In this document: positions 42,272 to 54,044 of the stretch, piece by piece | How positions within the stretch are numbered: the first letter of the stretch is position 1 | How the letters are laid out: each line of letters starts with the position of its first letter | NCBI GenBank assembly: GCA_021292165.1 | Contig: CM037880.1 | Span: forward strand, 140,370,564-140,434,563 | Direction of reading: 5' to 3' | Source: Shinisaurus crocodilurus | Lineage: Eukaryota > Chordata > Lepidosauria > Squamata > Shinisauridae | Length of the DNA: 64,000 nucleotides | Notes under the pieces: generated by a model | Databases searched by the model: none | Seen by the model: only the letters and a program-made list of their open reading frames with translations | Told to the model about the DNA's origin: nothing | Made by a program: the position numbers and the translations under genes

Positions 42272-42317
42272 ATTTCTGGTCATAAACCAATACATCGAAT
42301 CAGCAAAAGACATGCTC

Positions 42318-42722
42318 ATCAAAGTTCTCCAAATTCTACCTCACAGCTCATTGTGACTCCGGTCTGTATCAGCTTTCAAAGATTATGAGTTTTGTCTTTG
42401 TTTTGTTTTTCACGCAAACATTTGTGCATATTTTCATGTGCATTTCCCCAAATGCATGCATGGATTGTGTGCATTTTTGAACTGTACATATTTCCTCCGT
42501 TGATTAAAGTGTGCTTGTATACATTTTTCAAATGCATGCATTTTTCGAACGCATTGATTTTTTTGTTGTTGTTCTGCAAATTGCATTGCAAGCTCAGAAA
42601 CATGTAAATTTCGACCACGCATTGCGTTTAGGTCTGTGTTCAGTTCTGGGAGATGGAAACTGGATAAATTCTGGTCAAAAACAAACTGAAATTAAATTCT
42701 CATGCATCCCTAGCCATCACCC
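42318..42722. repeat. Dispersed ~400-bp repeat rich in GTGCATTTTT units, copy 1
   Basis: AGTTCTCCAAATTC, then multiple TGTGCATTTTT/AAATGCATGCA units, ATTGCATTGCAAG, AATTTCGACCACGCATTG, TGTGTTCAGTTCTGG and ATCCCTAG. The same landmarks in the same order make up 62,240-62,680. Frames over it are incidental. Confidence 0.7.
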
Positions 42723-43221
42723 CTGAACAAACTGGCCCCAAATTTCTCAGAATCTATTGTAAAGAACTGTTTAAATGGAAGAATAACAGAGGATATATTC
42801 TCAAGGATCACCTTACTAGGCGTTCAGTGCGAAGCATGCCAATCTGTTGCTCAGGGTCTCAGCTATAGTCAGCACACTACCCAAATCCAGGCGATAGACA
42901 GCGGTCGGATATGGGGCAGACACAACTCCAAAGAATAAAGGAGAAAGGAGTTCTGTATTCTTCCTTTAAATCTTATTCCACTTTGCAGCTTTACTTCCTC
43001 TTTGATTCTCGGTTTAGTCAAATGCAGCTTACCATGCCCATCGCTGCTGGGATCCTATGGCTAAATACATAAAAGAAAAGTGGGGTATGCAGGGCTCACA
43101 CAAGTTCTTTGACTGCCCTCAGCAAGTTAATTTTGTGCATCCCTCCTTCCCCATCCCATCCCCATACACACGCTGCATCTGGTAATATGCAGGAGTGGAG
43201 AGGAGGAGGATGGTCACGGTT
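42723..43221. other. No recognised feature
   Basis: Nothing identifiable. Confidence 0.4.
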
Positions 43222-43522
43222 CATAAGAACATAAGATCATAAGCAGAGCCCTGCTGGATCAGACCAAAGGCCTATCTAGTCCAGCATTCTATTCACACAG
43301 TGGCCAACCAGCTGCCCACCGGATCCCACAAGCAGCACATGAGTGCAACAGCACCCTCCCGCCCATGTTCCCCCAGTGATTGGTGTTGGGTACATAGGCA
43401 AACTGCCTTTGATACTGGAAGTAGCCAACAGGACTAGGAGCCTTTGATAGCCCTCTCCTCCAAGAATATGTCCAATCCCCTTTTAAAGCCATCCAAACTG
43501 GTGGCCATCACCACATCTTCTG
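43222..43522 (-). mobile_element. CR1 fragment
   Basis: CATAAGAACATAAGATCATAAG, CCTATCTAGTCCAGCATTCT, CACAGTGGCCAACCAGCTGC and CCATCCAAACTGGTGGCCAT: reverse complement of the CR1 3' region seen at 3629-3780. Confidence 0.8.
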
Positions 43523-43819
43523 GAATGTAGCGATGGCCACCAATTTCCTCCATGACGTTTTTCCAGACTGCAGTCCCTTTCATCTGGTCTCTGATGAACA
43601 GGCTGAGAGGAAGGGGCTACATCCAGGGAAATAGTTGAGGAGTGGGACACACACATCCCTGCTGCAAGTCTTGTTGCCCCAGCTGGGCAATTGTGTTCCC
43701 CCCCCACTAGGATTTCCCCCCGTTGCCAAACACCCATTCCTTTGTCAATTCCCTCCCCACACCCCAATTCTGTTCTCCACCCTGGAGGGTGGCACTGAAG
43801 ACTACTGGGAGCTCTAGCC

Positions 43820-43913
43820 CAGCCTTCCCCAAACCAACACCCTCCAGATGCCAGCTGGGATAATGGGAGTTGTAGTACAACACATCTGGAGGGTGCTGGA
43901 GTGAGGAAGGCTG
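43820..43913. mobile_element. Hairpin MITE, CAGCCTTCCCC family, copy 5 (short)
   Basis: CAGCCTTCCCCAAACCAACA against GTGCTGGAGTGAGGAAGGCTG. Flanks CTCTAGCC and CTCTAGTT match at 6 of 8. The middle is shortened. Confidence 0.78.
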
Positions 43914-44107
43914 CTCTAGTTAATCACTCTCTAGCTTCTGAAATTTCACGGACACACCCAGACATCGTCGTTTCTCCCGACAACTTCAAGGATCACAAAC
44001 TAGGTTTTTTGTTTTCTGCATAAAACAAAAGCAGAAATTTTCATAGTCAGACTCGCTCTGCTATCGCGCTCCACCACCAATAACTGGCATAACTGCAGAG
44101 GGTTCCC

Positions 44108-44215
44108 CCTGTCTGAAATTCTGGGGAAGCACTGCCAGTTAGTGTAGATAATACCGGGCTAAATGCACCAGTGGTCTGACATGCTACAAGGAGGCTCTCT
44201 GTGTTCAATTGATAT
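44108..44215 (+). mobile_element. tRNA-derived SINE body fragment
   Basis: CCTGTCTGAAATTCTGGGGAAGC, ACTGCCAGTTAGTGTAGATA, ATACCGGGCTAAATGCACC and GGTCTGACATG follow the body order of the SINEs at 18,009 and 35,728, without the tRNA head. Confidence 0.6.
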
Positions 44216-44623
44216 CACTATATTCTCTTTCCTCAGTCCAACATGGTGACTGCCAGAAGAACTAGTCTCTAAGCTGGTTCAGTTCAGTTCGTAAAGTTGT
44301 GCAGGTAAGCCTGCGTGATTACATGAACCATTTTCAGAAGTAGAAGAAACAAAACAAATGGTGTAGTCTGTGGCAGAATGGGGGGACAGCCTGAGACCTG
44401 AGAAGCAAATCAATTAAAATGTATTCCTCCTGTTACTTGTCCTAGGACCACAGATGAGAAATAGCACAACATTTTGCAGTCCAAATACAAAAGGTCTCAG
44501 CAGCCACTGTTTCTAATAGGTTCTCTTTTCTAATAACCACCATTAGAGATCCAAGTGCTCCTAGTTTAGTCGGGAAGGCTTTCATTCAAAGATCTATTAT
44601 ACATTGTATTATCCACTGGGGTG
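44216..44623. other. No recognised feature
   Basis: Nothing identifiable. Confidence 0.4.
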
Positions 44624-44674
44624 ATTGTGTGTGTGTGAGAGAGAGTGTGTGTGAGTGTGAGTGAGTGAGTGTGC
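44624..44674. repeat. GT/GA-rich simple repeat
   Basis: TGTGTGTGTGAGAGAGAG, then GTGTGTGAGTGTGAGTG: mixed dinucleotide and GAGT units. Confidence 0.85.
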
Positions 44675-45027
44675 GTTTAAAGAAGAAGGCCAGAATGCAA
44701 TGCAATGTCAGCACAATTGACCTGCAAGCAATAAAAGCTCAGCCTTGCCTTTTAAGCTTTTGTTCAGCAGCTACCACCTTCCTGTTAGAAGAGATTGATC
44801 AAAAATACATCAAAAGGGCAAGCAGGTTGGACACCGAAGCTAACAAATGCAGGTTCACAGCTTGGCGCCACTGAATGGAGATCATGATTTGCATATATAT
44901 TTGTCACCGGGAGCTGTAGTGACTACAGATCAGCCGTTCAGCAAGCCCAGACTACTTTGGAGCTCTAAAATTAATAGCATTCAAGGTTAGCAAGGCATTT
45001 TTGTATGCATTCACCCCACCTAACTAA

Positions 45028-45118
45028 CAGTGCAATCCCCTATACATGTTCACTCAGAGAGGTAAGCCCCACTGGGTTGAATGGGACTTACTCCGAGGTA
45101 AGGGTGTATAGCATTGCA
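45028..45118. repeat. Dispersed short palindromic repeat, copy 5
   Basis: AGTGCAATCCCCTATACATG, AGGTAAGCCCCACTGGG, AATGGGACTTACTCCGAGGT and TGTATAGCATTGCA: ends and centre both fold back, so the whole copy is a hairpin. Confidence 0.65.
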
Positions 45119-47731
45119 GCAGCCTTGTCGGGGAAATCATGACTGGTCCACTAAAGAAGGCTCCAGCCAAAAGGTTGATGACAACTGTCAAGGTGTCAGC
45201 TCCAGCAAGAATGAATGTGTTGATTCAAGCAAGTCATGCATATCCAAAGAAAATACCACAATGAGCTTGATACTGAATAAAGCAGGAGCTCTCCAGATTA
45301 TTTTTCATGGATTTTTAATTGCAAACCACAACCATTCAATACCACTTCCACCCCATGCTCAAAATCTCTCCTGTCCCCCAAATGAAATGACTCCTGTATT
45401 GTTCTGTGGTACATGTAATTTTCATTTCAAACAATGAAATTAGGAATTAATGATATTCACCCTTCCCCTGCCCCTGGTATTTTCAAATGCAAATGCTGAA
45501 CACTTTAGAGCAAAGCCCCCCCCATTTTTATTTTTTTAGTTTTTTACTGTTGAAAATTCCAACTACCTTTCTTTATAAGGGTTTCTATTATCTTGACAAC
45601 CAGAGTGTCCACAACATATTGTTATATGCCTCCAATGGAGCGGGTGGTGGTGGTCCAGTTTTCTAGGATAGATGATTTTTCTATATAGTTTCCACAGATT
45701 TAGCTCTATTATTTAATACTTAATTTCAAGTGCCTTTAAGGAAGGGAAGCGGAGAACTATTTTAAGTGTAAATTTATAACAAATACATAACACACATTAG
45801 AAAGCCTGAAAATAGTTCATTTGTGTGACACATTTGTAGCTCTTAAGGGGCTGGCCAAATATATATTTCTAGTTGTACATCTGTATCTAGTAGCATAATC
45901 TAGGAGATATAAATAATGCAATGTTGCCAGCTTTTTTCAAGTTGAAAGCGTAGGTTAAAATAAATTATTTCTAAGCAGTTGTATAGATACATATAACAAG
46001 CAAAGTTTTATCTCTATAGTCTTCAGTTGCTGAACTATCCTCCAGAATGAAGAAACAGCAAGATGTAAGATGTGTAACATTGTTGGAGATTTGTTTAACA
46101 TTCACAGGCCCAGCACAAGACAGTTTGCTGACTGAGGCCTAGCAACAAATGGTGCTCTCCTACAAGTCAAGGTCCATAGTACCAAGGCTGGTCAAGTTAT
46201 TCTGGCACCTAAGGCAGAAAATCTCACAAGTTCCTCTCCCTGTCTCTGACAGTAAAATACACCAACAATGCAGAATTAAATAACTAACCATTTGTTACCT
46301 TCTCATGACACCCAAAAACAGTTGCCTGAACAGCCACCTCACACTACCAGATAAGCAGACCACACAACAGCACAGTTGTTCCTACAGGGCCAAACCCTAA
46401 TCCAATTACTCCGGAGGAGAAATAGTAAGTGAAAACACACTGTAATTGTCCAGATCTGCCTCACTTGCGTTGAACCTCATGCGCACTGGAACTCCCATTC
46501 CACGCTTGGTGTGATGCTCATTGCTCTAACACTAAACCAGTGTTAGAAGGATGCTTTGATGCTCCCTCACTCTCTCCACTTCACCACCACCACCACCACC
46601 CACCATATGAACCATGCTCCACTCTCCGGAGCAAGAGCACCAATGGTCTTTGCTGACTCCTGCAGGTGCAGTGTTGCCTCTCAACACTGAAAGGAGGAAG
46701 CAATATAATCTCTAGCACTGATATTGGAAGCCCAGCAAACACTACTGTGTGCTTTGCTGTTAGTGTACAGCAGAACATCCAATAGGGCTGTTAGCTTCGC
46801 AACGAGAATGGATTGTATCCAGCGGTGTCATTCTGCTATCGGCCGGAGCTCTTGCCTACAGGAGGTGCCCAGCATGATTTTTGAGGACCCCCCTTCACCC
46901 TCACCCATCTGGGTCTCAGCTCACCTCAATCAGGAGGGTCCCCTGATACTCAGGAGAGTGTTCTGGGGGCTGCCGGGAGAAGGACAACATTGGGAAGTCA
47001 GCTTCCTTCCGCTAGCTTCCTTCTACTAGCACACACTGGATATAACCCAATACCTTTTACTCAAGGATCAGTCTGGTGAATCCAGAAGTGAATGGGGTTT
47101 AACCAGAATCATTCCTTTCCCAACAAGAAAAGGGAAGGAAAATTGACTTCAAATTATGTTACTCTTTCTATTTGATTCTGGAGGGGTGTGGACTTTTCCT
47201 GTTCCCCCCGCTCCCATTTTAAAATGAGTTCAGTTTTTTCTATTTTGAAATTAGATTCTGGCATAACTGAGTCTGTATGAACTACATCTCAAGCACTGGG
47301 CATAAAACAACTCTGGAGCTCGTCAACTTTTGCATTCTGTGTCTTACGTCTCCTTATTTCCTTGTCATGAAAAGACACAAGGCAATTTTGCTCATAACAC
47401 TTCCAATGAATGAAAAGTTTAATTGGAGGAAAGATCACCACCTAGTCTACCATCCTCTGATACAATCCATCCAAAGAATTTTAAATTCTTCATTTATTCC
47501 ATTTTATGTATGTATTTTTACAGCCAAAATGTACTCTATTTGACATTGTCATAGCAAATCTCCATTGTAATAATACTGGTATCTGAATTGAGTTCACTCT
47601 TTTAACCGTCTTTGCAAAGGGATATTTTGAAGTTAAGAGCTTTTTATATAGATTTTTTTTTTTAAGCCTGCCTACTTGAAACTGAACTGTTCTGAAGTAA
47701 TATGAACATTTGAAAATGTTTTCTTAAAAAT
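45119..47731. other. No recognised gene
   Basis: Contains a short (CCA)n at 46,581-46,602 and AT-rich stretches. No familiar repeat or coding domain was recognised over about 2.6 kb. Confidence 0.4.
47724..47731. repeat. Left 8-bp target duplication of CGAGTC hAT copy 2
   Basis: TTAAAAAT, repeated exactly at 48,561-48,568. Confidence 0.88.
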
Positions 47732-48560
47732 CAGGGATGTTGAAGAGTCCTTTGTCTCGAGTCACGAGTCGAGTCACGAGTCTTTGGACCCGAGTCTCGA
47801 GTCCGAGTCCTTGGTCCAAAATGGTGACTCACGAGTCACGAGTCCTGAGTCACTCCCAAAACTGACTCCACGAGTCCCTATTAAAATCAATGGGGTTTCC
47901 CCCCAACAAAATAAGGCTACTTCATATGTGTGGCTTAAATAAATTCTAGGCACAAGTGTGCCTTTTTATTTCAAAACTCTGCAACTGATTTTGGCAAGAA
48001 CAGACCAGGCAGAGTGGCAGACAAACCCAAAATAACCAGGCAGGCAGCGGAGGCAGGGAACCCCAAAGCAGGCAGGCAGAGGCCTTTGTCTTGGACAATT
48101 CAAACTGTGGAACTGGTTAAGAAGAGACCAGGCAGGCAGAGGAGGCAGGGAACCCCAAACAGGCAGGCAGAGGCAGCCAAACCCAAAATGTCTGACCCTA
48201 ACCCTAACCCCCCACAACAACACATCAATCAAAATAAATCTCAACACATTGTTGGGGCTGCGCTCCTGGTAGCTGTCCATAGTATTATTTATATAATAAA
48301 TAAATAAATAAATAGTGGCCGAGCAGCGGCGGCGCACCTCGCCTCCATGCGCTCTTCACCGGTGATCGCGCTCCTTCTGGCACAGCCAGAAGACTCATCA
48401 ACAGCCCAGGGAATCGGGATGTTGACGAGTCCTTGGTCTCGAGTCCCGAGTTGAGTCAAGAGTCCCATTAAAAATATTGGGACTCGAGTCAAACTCGAGT
48501 CAGAGGGGGGACTCAGTCCGACTCACGAGTCGAGTCCTCGAGTCCAAGTCCCCATCCCTG
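47732..48560 (-). mobile_element. Nonautonomous hAT element, CGAGTC-rich ends, copy 2
   Basis: Same termini as copy 1 (CAGGGATGTTGA ... CCCCATCCCTG) and an exact 8-bp duplication TTAAAAAT on both sides. The copy is 829 bp. Compared with copy 1, the block matching 1130-1380 (most of the transposase remnant) is missing, with GACCCTAACCCTAACCCC in its place, and an ATTTATATAATAAATAAAT-type stretch is inserted near 48,285. The CGAGTC arrays at both ends are kept. Confidence 0.93.
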
Positions 48561-48568
48561 TTAAAAAT
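48561..48568. repeat. Right 8-bp target duplication of CGAGTC hAT copy 2
   Basis: TTAAAAAT, identical to 47,724-47,731. Confidence 0.88.
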
Positions 48569-48888
48569 ACAGCATACGGAAATCAGCTCCTACCACTCTT
48601 TTTCTTTCCACTTCATAACTCATTTCCTGGAGAAAGACTTGAGCAAAAACACATGATTCAGATGTACAGAGGGAACAAATTATGCAGGAATCATGACACG
48701 TTGCAGCAGCTGATCGCCACCTGGAGATCCACTTGCTGCAACTCTTGATGCAACTGCAAAGCAAGAGAAGTCACTTGAAGACTAACAGTACCTTTGCACT
48801 TTATGCAACAGACACGTTTTATTGTATGCCCACTGTATGTGAACACACTAAGATTTTAAATGGAGATGCACATGTGTAGACATTAGAA
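48569..48888. other. No recognised feature
   Basis: Nothing identifiable. Confidence 0.4.
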
Positions 48889-49019
48889 CAGTGTTCTCCA
48901 ACCTTGGGTCCCCAGATGTTTTTGGCCTACAACTCCCAGCATGCCCCAGCCAACTGGCTGGGGCTGTGCTGGGAGTTGTAGGCCAAAAACATCTGGGGAC
49001 CCAAGGTTGGAGAACACTG
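48889..49019. mobile_element. Hairpin MITE, CTCCAACCTTGGG variant, near-perfect
   Basis: CAGTGTTCTCCAACCTTGGG pairs with CCCAAGGTTGGAGAACACTG without mismatch, and the inner arms pair through CAGATGTTTTTGGCC and GGCCAAAAACATCTG. Flanks CATTAGAA and CGTTAGAA match at 7 of 8, showing a hAT-type 8-bp duplication. Confidence 0.9.
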
Positions 49020-49118
49020 CGTTAGAAGATGTGGTAAACGTGTGATCACAAGCTACGATTGCCAGCAGGCTCCCAGGCACCTGTCCTCTGCACAGATTTA
49101 TCAGTACACGTCAGTACT

Positions 49119-49585
49119 GGAGAGGGTTCAGAGGAGGGCAACAACGATGATAAAGGGACTGGAAACAAGGCCCTATGAGGAGAGACTGAAAGAACTGGGC
49201 ATATTTAGCCTTCAGAAGAGGAGACTGAGGGGAGATATGATCGCACTCTTCCAGAACTTAAAGGGTTGTCACACAGAGGAGGGCCAGGATCTCTTCTCGA
49301 TCATCCCAGTTTGCAGGACACGGAATAATGGGCTCAAGTTACAGGAACCCAGATTCCACCTAAACATCAGGAAAAAAATCCTGACTGTCAGAACAATAAG
49401 ACAATGGAACCAACTACCTAGGGAGGTGGTGGGCTCTCCCAATCGGGAGGAATTCAAGGTGCAGCTGGACTGCCATCTGTCAGGGATGCTTTGACTTGGA
49501 TTCCTGCATTGAGCAGGGGGTTGGACTCTGTGGCCTTGTAGGCCCCTTCCAACTCTACTTTTCTATGATTCTATGATTCTATGAT
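49119..49585 (+). mobile_element. CR1 3' end with open ORF2 C-terminus
   Basis: The frame stays open from about 49,119 to 49,491: [60 protein letters not shown] and RQWNQLPREVVGSPNREEFK then LDCHLSGML, the CR1 ORF2 C-terminus. It is followed by the 3' UTR and three ATTCTATG units. 5'-truncated. Confidence 0.9.
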
Positions 49586-49639
49586 CTCTTTCCCCCTCAA
49601 ACATGGCATGCACCATGTGGACACACTCAAAGCATAGCT

Positions 49640-49647
49640 GCCGCATG
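49640..49647. repeat. Left 8-bp target duplication of the 5-kb hAT
   Basis: GCCGCATG, repeated exactly at 54,674-54,681. Confidence 0.92.
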
Positions 49648-50272
49648 CAGGGCCGGATTTAGATGAAAAGAGGCCCCAGGCTATTCCACTTATGAGGCCC
49701 TTTCACCTCCCATTTTTAAGTTTGTAAATTACATGAGAGATAATAAAATACATTATTACTGTGATATATATTAATATGTTAAATGTTGTGATTGCTACTA
49801 ACCTTTATAAAAAATGTGGCACGGATAATAAATTAAAAAAAGTCGAGAACACTTATTTGGACATTTATTCTCAGCACCATATATAGTACTTGTAACAATA
49901 ACTAATGAAACATAACACACAACATTTACAAAGAAACAAAATTCAAATAATGAAGATCTTTGACTACGAAAATAAAATACGCAATAAAAATTATCATATT
50001 TTCTATCAAATTAAATTAAATATATTCAATACATTGAAGATTAAACCAAATTCAATTCAGATAAATTTATTTCATAATAATTCACATTTAAAGTTTAAGT
50101 ATGAATTATTATGAATTTTAAGTCTTAAACTAAACCAAAAATGGAACTTTATTCAAACAAAATCCAGATCACAAAAAAGAAAATATCAAATTGTATATCA
50201 TTAAATTTTATGTAAATAGTTATTTTATTTAAGAACTGATTCAATCCAAGTATACATTTAAAACGAAATAGA

Positions 50273-52824
50273 TTAGAAGAATTTCTTTCTAAACTTTTTC
50301 ACACAGAATTCTTCTATAAGTTCATCAAAATCTATTTTTCTGAAGGTCTCATTTTCGATGCACAAAATACTCAATGAAGACAACCTCGTCTGGGTCATTG
50401 TGCTTCTTAATTGATTTTTGATATTTTTAAGTCTTGAAAATGACCTTTCTCCAGTACAATTAGTGACTATTAAACTGAGAAACAGCCGTGAGATTGATTC
50501 CACATTGGGGAAGGCCACTTGAATATTTTCTTTGAATATTATTTGATACAAGTCTGTATGCGACAATGTGGAATTTTTTGAAGGCTTATGCATTTGTCTC
50601 ACATATGTGTGGAAATGAAATAGTTCTTCAGTAAGATTTTGGTTGACATCTTCTGGGTATTGTTGCATTAACAGCTCAACACCTCTTTGAAGTTCTACCT
50701 TTGATAATGTAAGATCGGCAAGAAAGGAAAATATTTTCACTACATCATCATAAACAGAAGCTCTTCTTCCTAAATTTGATTCTAGTGCATCTAATATAGG
50801 AATAAATGATTTAATCCTAAATTTATCTCTTGAAGAGAGTTCGTCTAAGGCATCAGGGTCAGATGAATTTTCGTAATTCCCTTGCCTTTTACTTCTTATT
50901 ATCCTTCTGGCAGTTCTATATTCATTATTTGGCAATGTGTTTTTTGCTTGTTGCTCAAGTGCATCAAAATCTTCCCTAATTTCACGTAAAATATCCAAAA
51001 GTGACCTGTACCAATCTGCACAACTACTAAGTAAAATATTAGGGCTTTGAAGAATTTTATTTACTCTTGAAAAATGTCTCAGTATTCGATTCCAGAAATG
51101 GAGCATAAACACGAATTCAAATTCTTCCATCTTCTCTAAAAGATTGTTGGCCCTCAATCTAGTATCGCCCTTTGTATTATTATCTGAATGTAATTGAGTG
51201 CATCGGTGATATCATTGTAATTTTCTAAAATAGCTTCTGTAGCTTTTGCGTGTGCCTCCCACCTAGTGTCTGATAAATATTTAGGCACTTTAGAATGAGG
51301 TTTCAAATGTGATTTCAGAACTGCCCATCTTTTTGTGGAAGACGAAAAAAAGATATAAACTTCGTTCACAACACCAAAAAAATTAACAGCATCAAGGCAA
51401 CAATCAACAGCTGAACGACCTACTAAATTTAAAGAGTGACCAGCGCATGGAACAAATCTTGCAAACTTGTTTTTTTTTGATAATTTTTTGCTGCATACCA
51501 TTGTATCTACCAGCCATATTGGCTGCATTATCATAAGACTGTCCTCGGCATTTTCTGAAATCAATTTCAAGTTCAGTAGTGATATAGTTAAATACTAAAT
51601 CAGCTATGCTTTCGCCTGAGTGATCTTTTAGCTCAAGGAAAGTTAAAAATCTCTCAGTTGACAAACCATCTTCAGGTGACACATATCTAATAATTAAGGT
51701 CAACTGATCAGTATGAGATATGTCAGGAGTGGAATCTACTGAAAAGCTAAAATAGCCAGCCTTTTTCACTTCCGCCACAATTGTGTCTTTCACTTTATTT
51801 GCCATAAGTTGAATAATTTCCTCACATATAGTTTTAGACAGATATGAAGGTTTTCCTGAGCCGGTATTTCCATATCGATCGATATGATCTCTTAAAAATA
51901 GGTCGAATTTTGCTACTAGTTCTAGAAGACCAAAGTAATTGCCGTTATTTGGAGTTCCAAACTTTTCATTGCCTCCTCTGAATGGTAAGCCTCGCTCTGC
52001 AAGAGTGCAAATTACAGCGAAAACTCTTTCTATAACGTAACGCCAGTATTGCTGCTCTTTTCTTATTTCTTCCTCTAGCTTTGAAGTTAAAGTTTTCCCT
52101 TTTGCTCTTGTTAAGTACGTTAACATAGCATTCCTATGATTTCCCAAATTTTCATGAGTTTGAATGATATCAGGGTTTTTCCAATTATTAAACCCTTCAG
52201 AAGTTAATGCTGTTGCAGAAGATGCAATATTTGGAAAGAGTTTACAAACAAAGCAAAAAATGCAGCCTTTTGAGGGAGAGTACACAAGCCATTCTAGGGT
52301 ATATTTTTCTCCATTGGCTTTTGTTGAATAAAAAATTGCTTTTGTACAAAATCTGGACTGATTCTTATATTCTCGCTTAGAATTTAAAAATGGTCCACAG
52401 TGATACTGAACTTGAAAGGGCCCTTCTCTACCCAATATGATACATCATTTTGCGATAAATTTGTCCACAAGCCAACATCTGTTACAGTAGACATATATTT
52501 GACATCACTATCTAAATTTGCAATATCTTGAACTTGGTGTTTCTCAGTAGGTGTCTGAAAAAAATTCTGAATATTCGAATTATTTTCTTGTGGCTCGTTT
52601 GTATATTCGTGTTCAGTAAGTTGCTCTTGAATTAGTTCCATATTTTCACTTTGTGTTGGTGCAACGGCCATGTCCTCACATACAATGTGCTGCATTGCTT
52701 CCAATTGAGTAGTACTAGTTGGCACATGCATGTAAGCAGTAATCGGTATTAGCTTATTTGCCTCATACTCTTGTAGCTTCTTTTTCTTGCGTTTGCAAGC
52801 GCCACTTTCAAATCTTTTACTCAT
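50273..52824 (-). pseudogene. hAT transposase (TTF zinc finger, DUF4371-like, hAT C-terminal domains), frame-broken
   Basis: Cut-and-paste transposase that would bind the element's ends and excise it. Read from 52,824 down: basic start MSKRFESGACKRKKKKLQEY; a TTF-type zinc finger region with CIFCFVCKLFPN and HENLGNHRNAML; a DUF4371/RNase H-like core with FSFSVDSTPDISHTDQL and CRGQSYDNAANMAGRYNG (catalytic Asp positions expected there); AGHSLNLVGRSAVD with DTRWEAHAKA; and a C-terminal hAT dimerisation domain with LIVTNCTGERSFSRLKNIKN and LSSLSILCIENE. Open frames 52,824-52,384, 52,435-51,404, 51,570-51,154 and 51,157-50,273 overlap, implying about three frame changes; one falls at a nine-T run (51,470-51,478). 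No in-frame stops are needed otherwise. Resembles ZMYM1-like hAT proteins. Assembly error in homopolymers could explain some breaks. Confidence 0.9.
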
Positions 52825-53388
52825 TCTTCGATTAGAGTCTAGAACAAAATATTTGAGCTATTAATTATTGTGCATAAATAAAAGTTAATTATTTATTATT
52901 AATACAAAAAATAACATTTTACGTATTTGAACTGTGGTAAGTTTTCTTTTGTTTATCGAAATTTTCGATAAACAATTCATTTTCGAATAATAAATTGAAG
53001 TAAAACAAAAACTCATTTCCGTGAATAGCGCATTTCTTATAATAGTCATTGTCAATGACATAAAGGCCGATGGGGCGTTGTTTGTCAAAAAACCGTATAA
53101 ATTCGAAGGATGAAAATTTTGCCCTTTATTTTTGGTGGGGAAAAGTCAGATAACTAACAAATCAGAAAATCACTCCAATGCCCAGATAAGACCAACACTT
53201 TCTTTTATTTTACACATTTGAATAAATTTTACATTAATTTTGAATTTTTTAATTTTTCAAATTTTTGTACAAATTAAAATTAAAGGCTTTAAAAATACTG
53301 TAACAAATATCAAAATAAAAAGGAAATTTCATGAAATTAAACAAATCAAACATTTATTTTAATTAAAATTCTATAAAAATCAATAAAC

Positions 53389-53637
53389 TTATAAAATTAA
53401 ATTTAATAACTCAGTGAGGGCATTTTTTGAATATTCTCGATTAAGCATTACTTTCACTAATTGCAAAGTCACTTTTTTAAATGTTCGTTGCCTTAATGGA
53501 ACATTTGCCTTGACATGACACCAATTTCCTTCAATAGTATTTGTATGCACTCCAGTAATTGGGTCTACAAAATACTTTGAATGATTAACTTTGGAATGCT
53601 CTTCAAATAATATATTGAGTTGTTCATAGGATACCAC
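53389..53637 (-). pseudogene. Merlin/ISXO2-type transposase fragment
   Basis: An 80-residue open frame with HSKYFVDPITGVHTNTIEGN followed by WCHVKANVPLRQRT, which fits the ISXO2-like (DDE_Tnp_IS1595) transposase domain of animal Merlin elements; the Glu of NTIEGNW is the usual third acidic residue. The earlier catalytic part and the N-terminal helix-turn-helix are missing. It lies inside the 5-kb hAT, on the same strand as its transposase and upstream of it. Its upstream end is cut by the 403-bp element at 53,642; the open frame continues on the far side near 54,053-54,100, but that part has no Merlin resemblance I can see. Confidence 0.75.
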
Positions 53638-53641
53638 TACG

Positions 53642-54044
53642 CAGGGCTTTTTTTCTCAGAGAAAAGGTGGTGGAACTCACCCCCCTCCCCTGGCCACACC
53701 CCTACCCACCCCCAGACACCCCCTGCCACCATACCTGCACCCGCCGCCGCCGAAAAAGCCCCGCCGCCGCCGAAGCCCGCTGCCGCCGCCTCGCTGCCTC
53801 GCTGCCGCTCACGTCACTGCCGTCGCCATTTCACCTCGCCACCACCCGCTCGCAGCCGCCGCCATCGCACGCCACGCCGCCCGCGCCGGTCCCATAATCA
53901 CTTTCGGCGCGGCGGAAGTGACGCGCCGGGCCCCTGCTCCGGCGCGCTTGGCCGCTGCCGCTCTAAACAGAGCTCTAAACAGCTCTGACTGAAAATAGGT
54001 GGCAGAACGCCGTTCCGGTGCGTTCCGCCAGAAAAAAAGCCCTG
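53642..54044. mobile_element. GC-rich nonautonomous hAT element, CAGGGCTTTTTTTCT family, copy 2
   Basis: Starts CAGGGCTTTTTTTCTC and ends CAGAAAAAAAGCCCTG, flanked by the exact 8-bp duplication CCACTACG (53,634-53,641 and 54,045-54,052). Its 403 bp are CCG/CpG-rich (CCGCCGCCGCCGAA repeated), against the AT-rich host. Shares termini and GGTGGAACTCACC with the 146-bp copy at 8808. The long frames over it are GC-driven. Confidence 0.92.

Noticed and set aside
48194..48212. Telomere or interstitial telomeric array
   Set aside because: Only about two and a half CCCTAA units, confined to a deletion junction inside a transposon.
48889..49019. microRNA hairpin
   Set aside because: The near-perfect hairpin is fully explained as a MITE with target duplications and has many relatives in the window; no independent sign of processing.
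53620..53988. Pro/Ala/Arg-rich frames over 53.6-54.1 kb on both strands
   Set aside because: They follow CCG repeats of the nested 403-bp element, which suppress stops in several frames at once.
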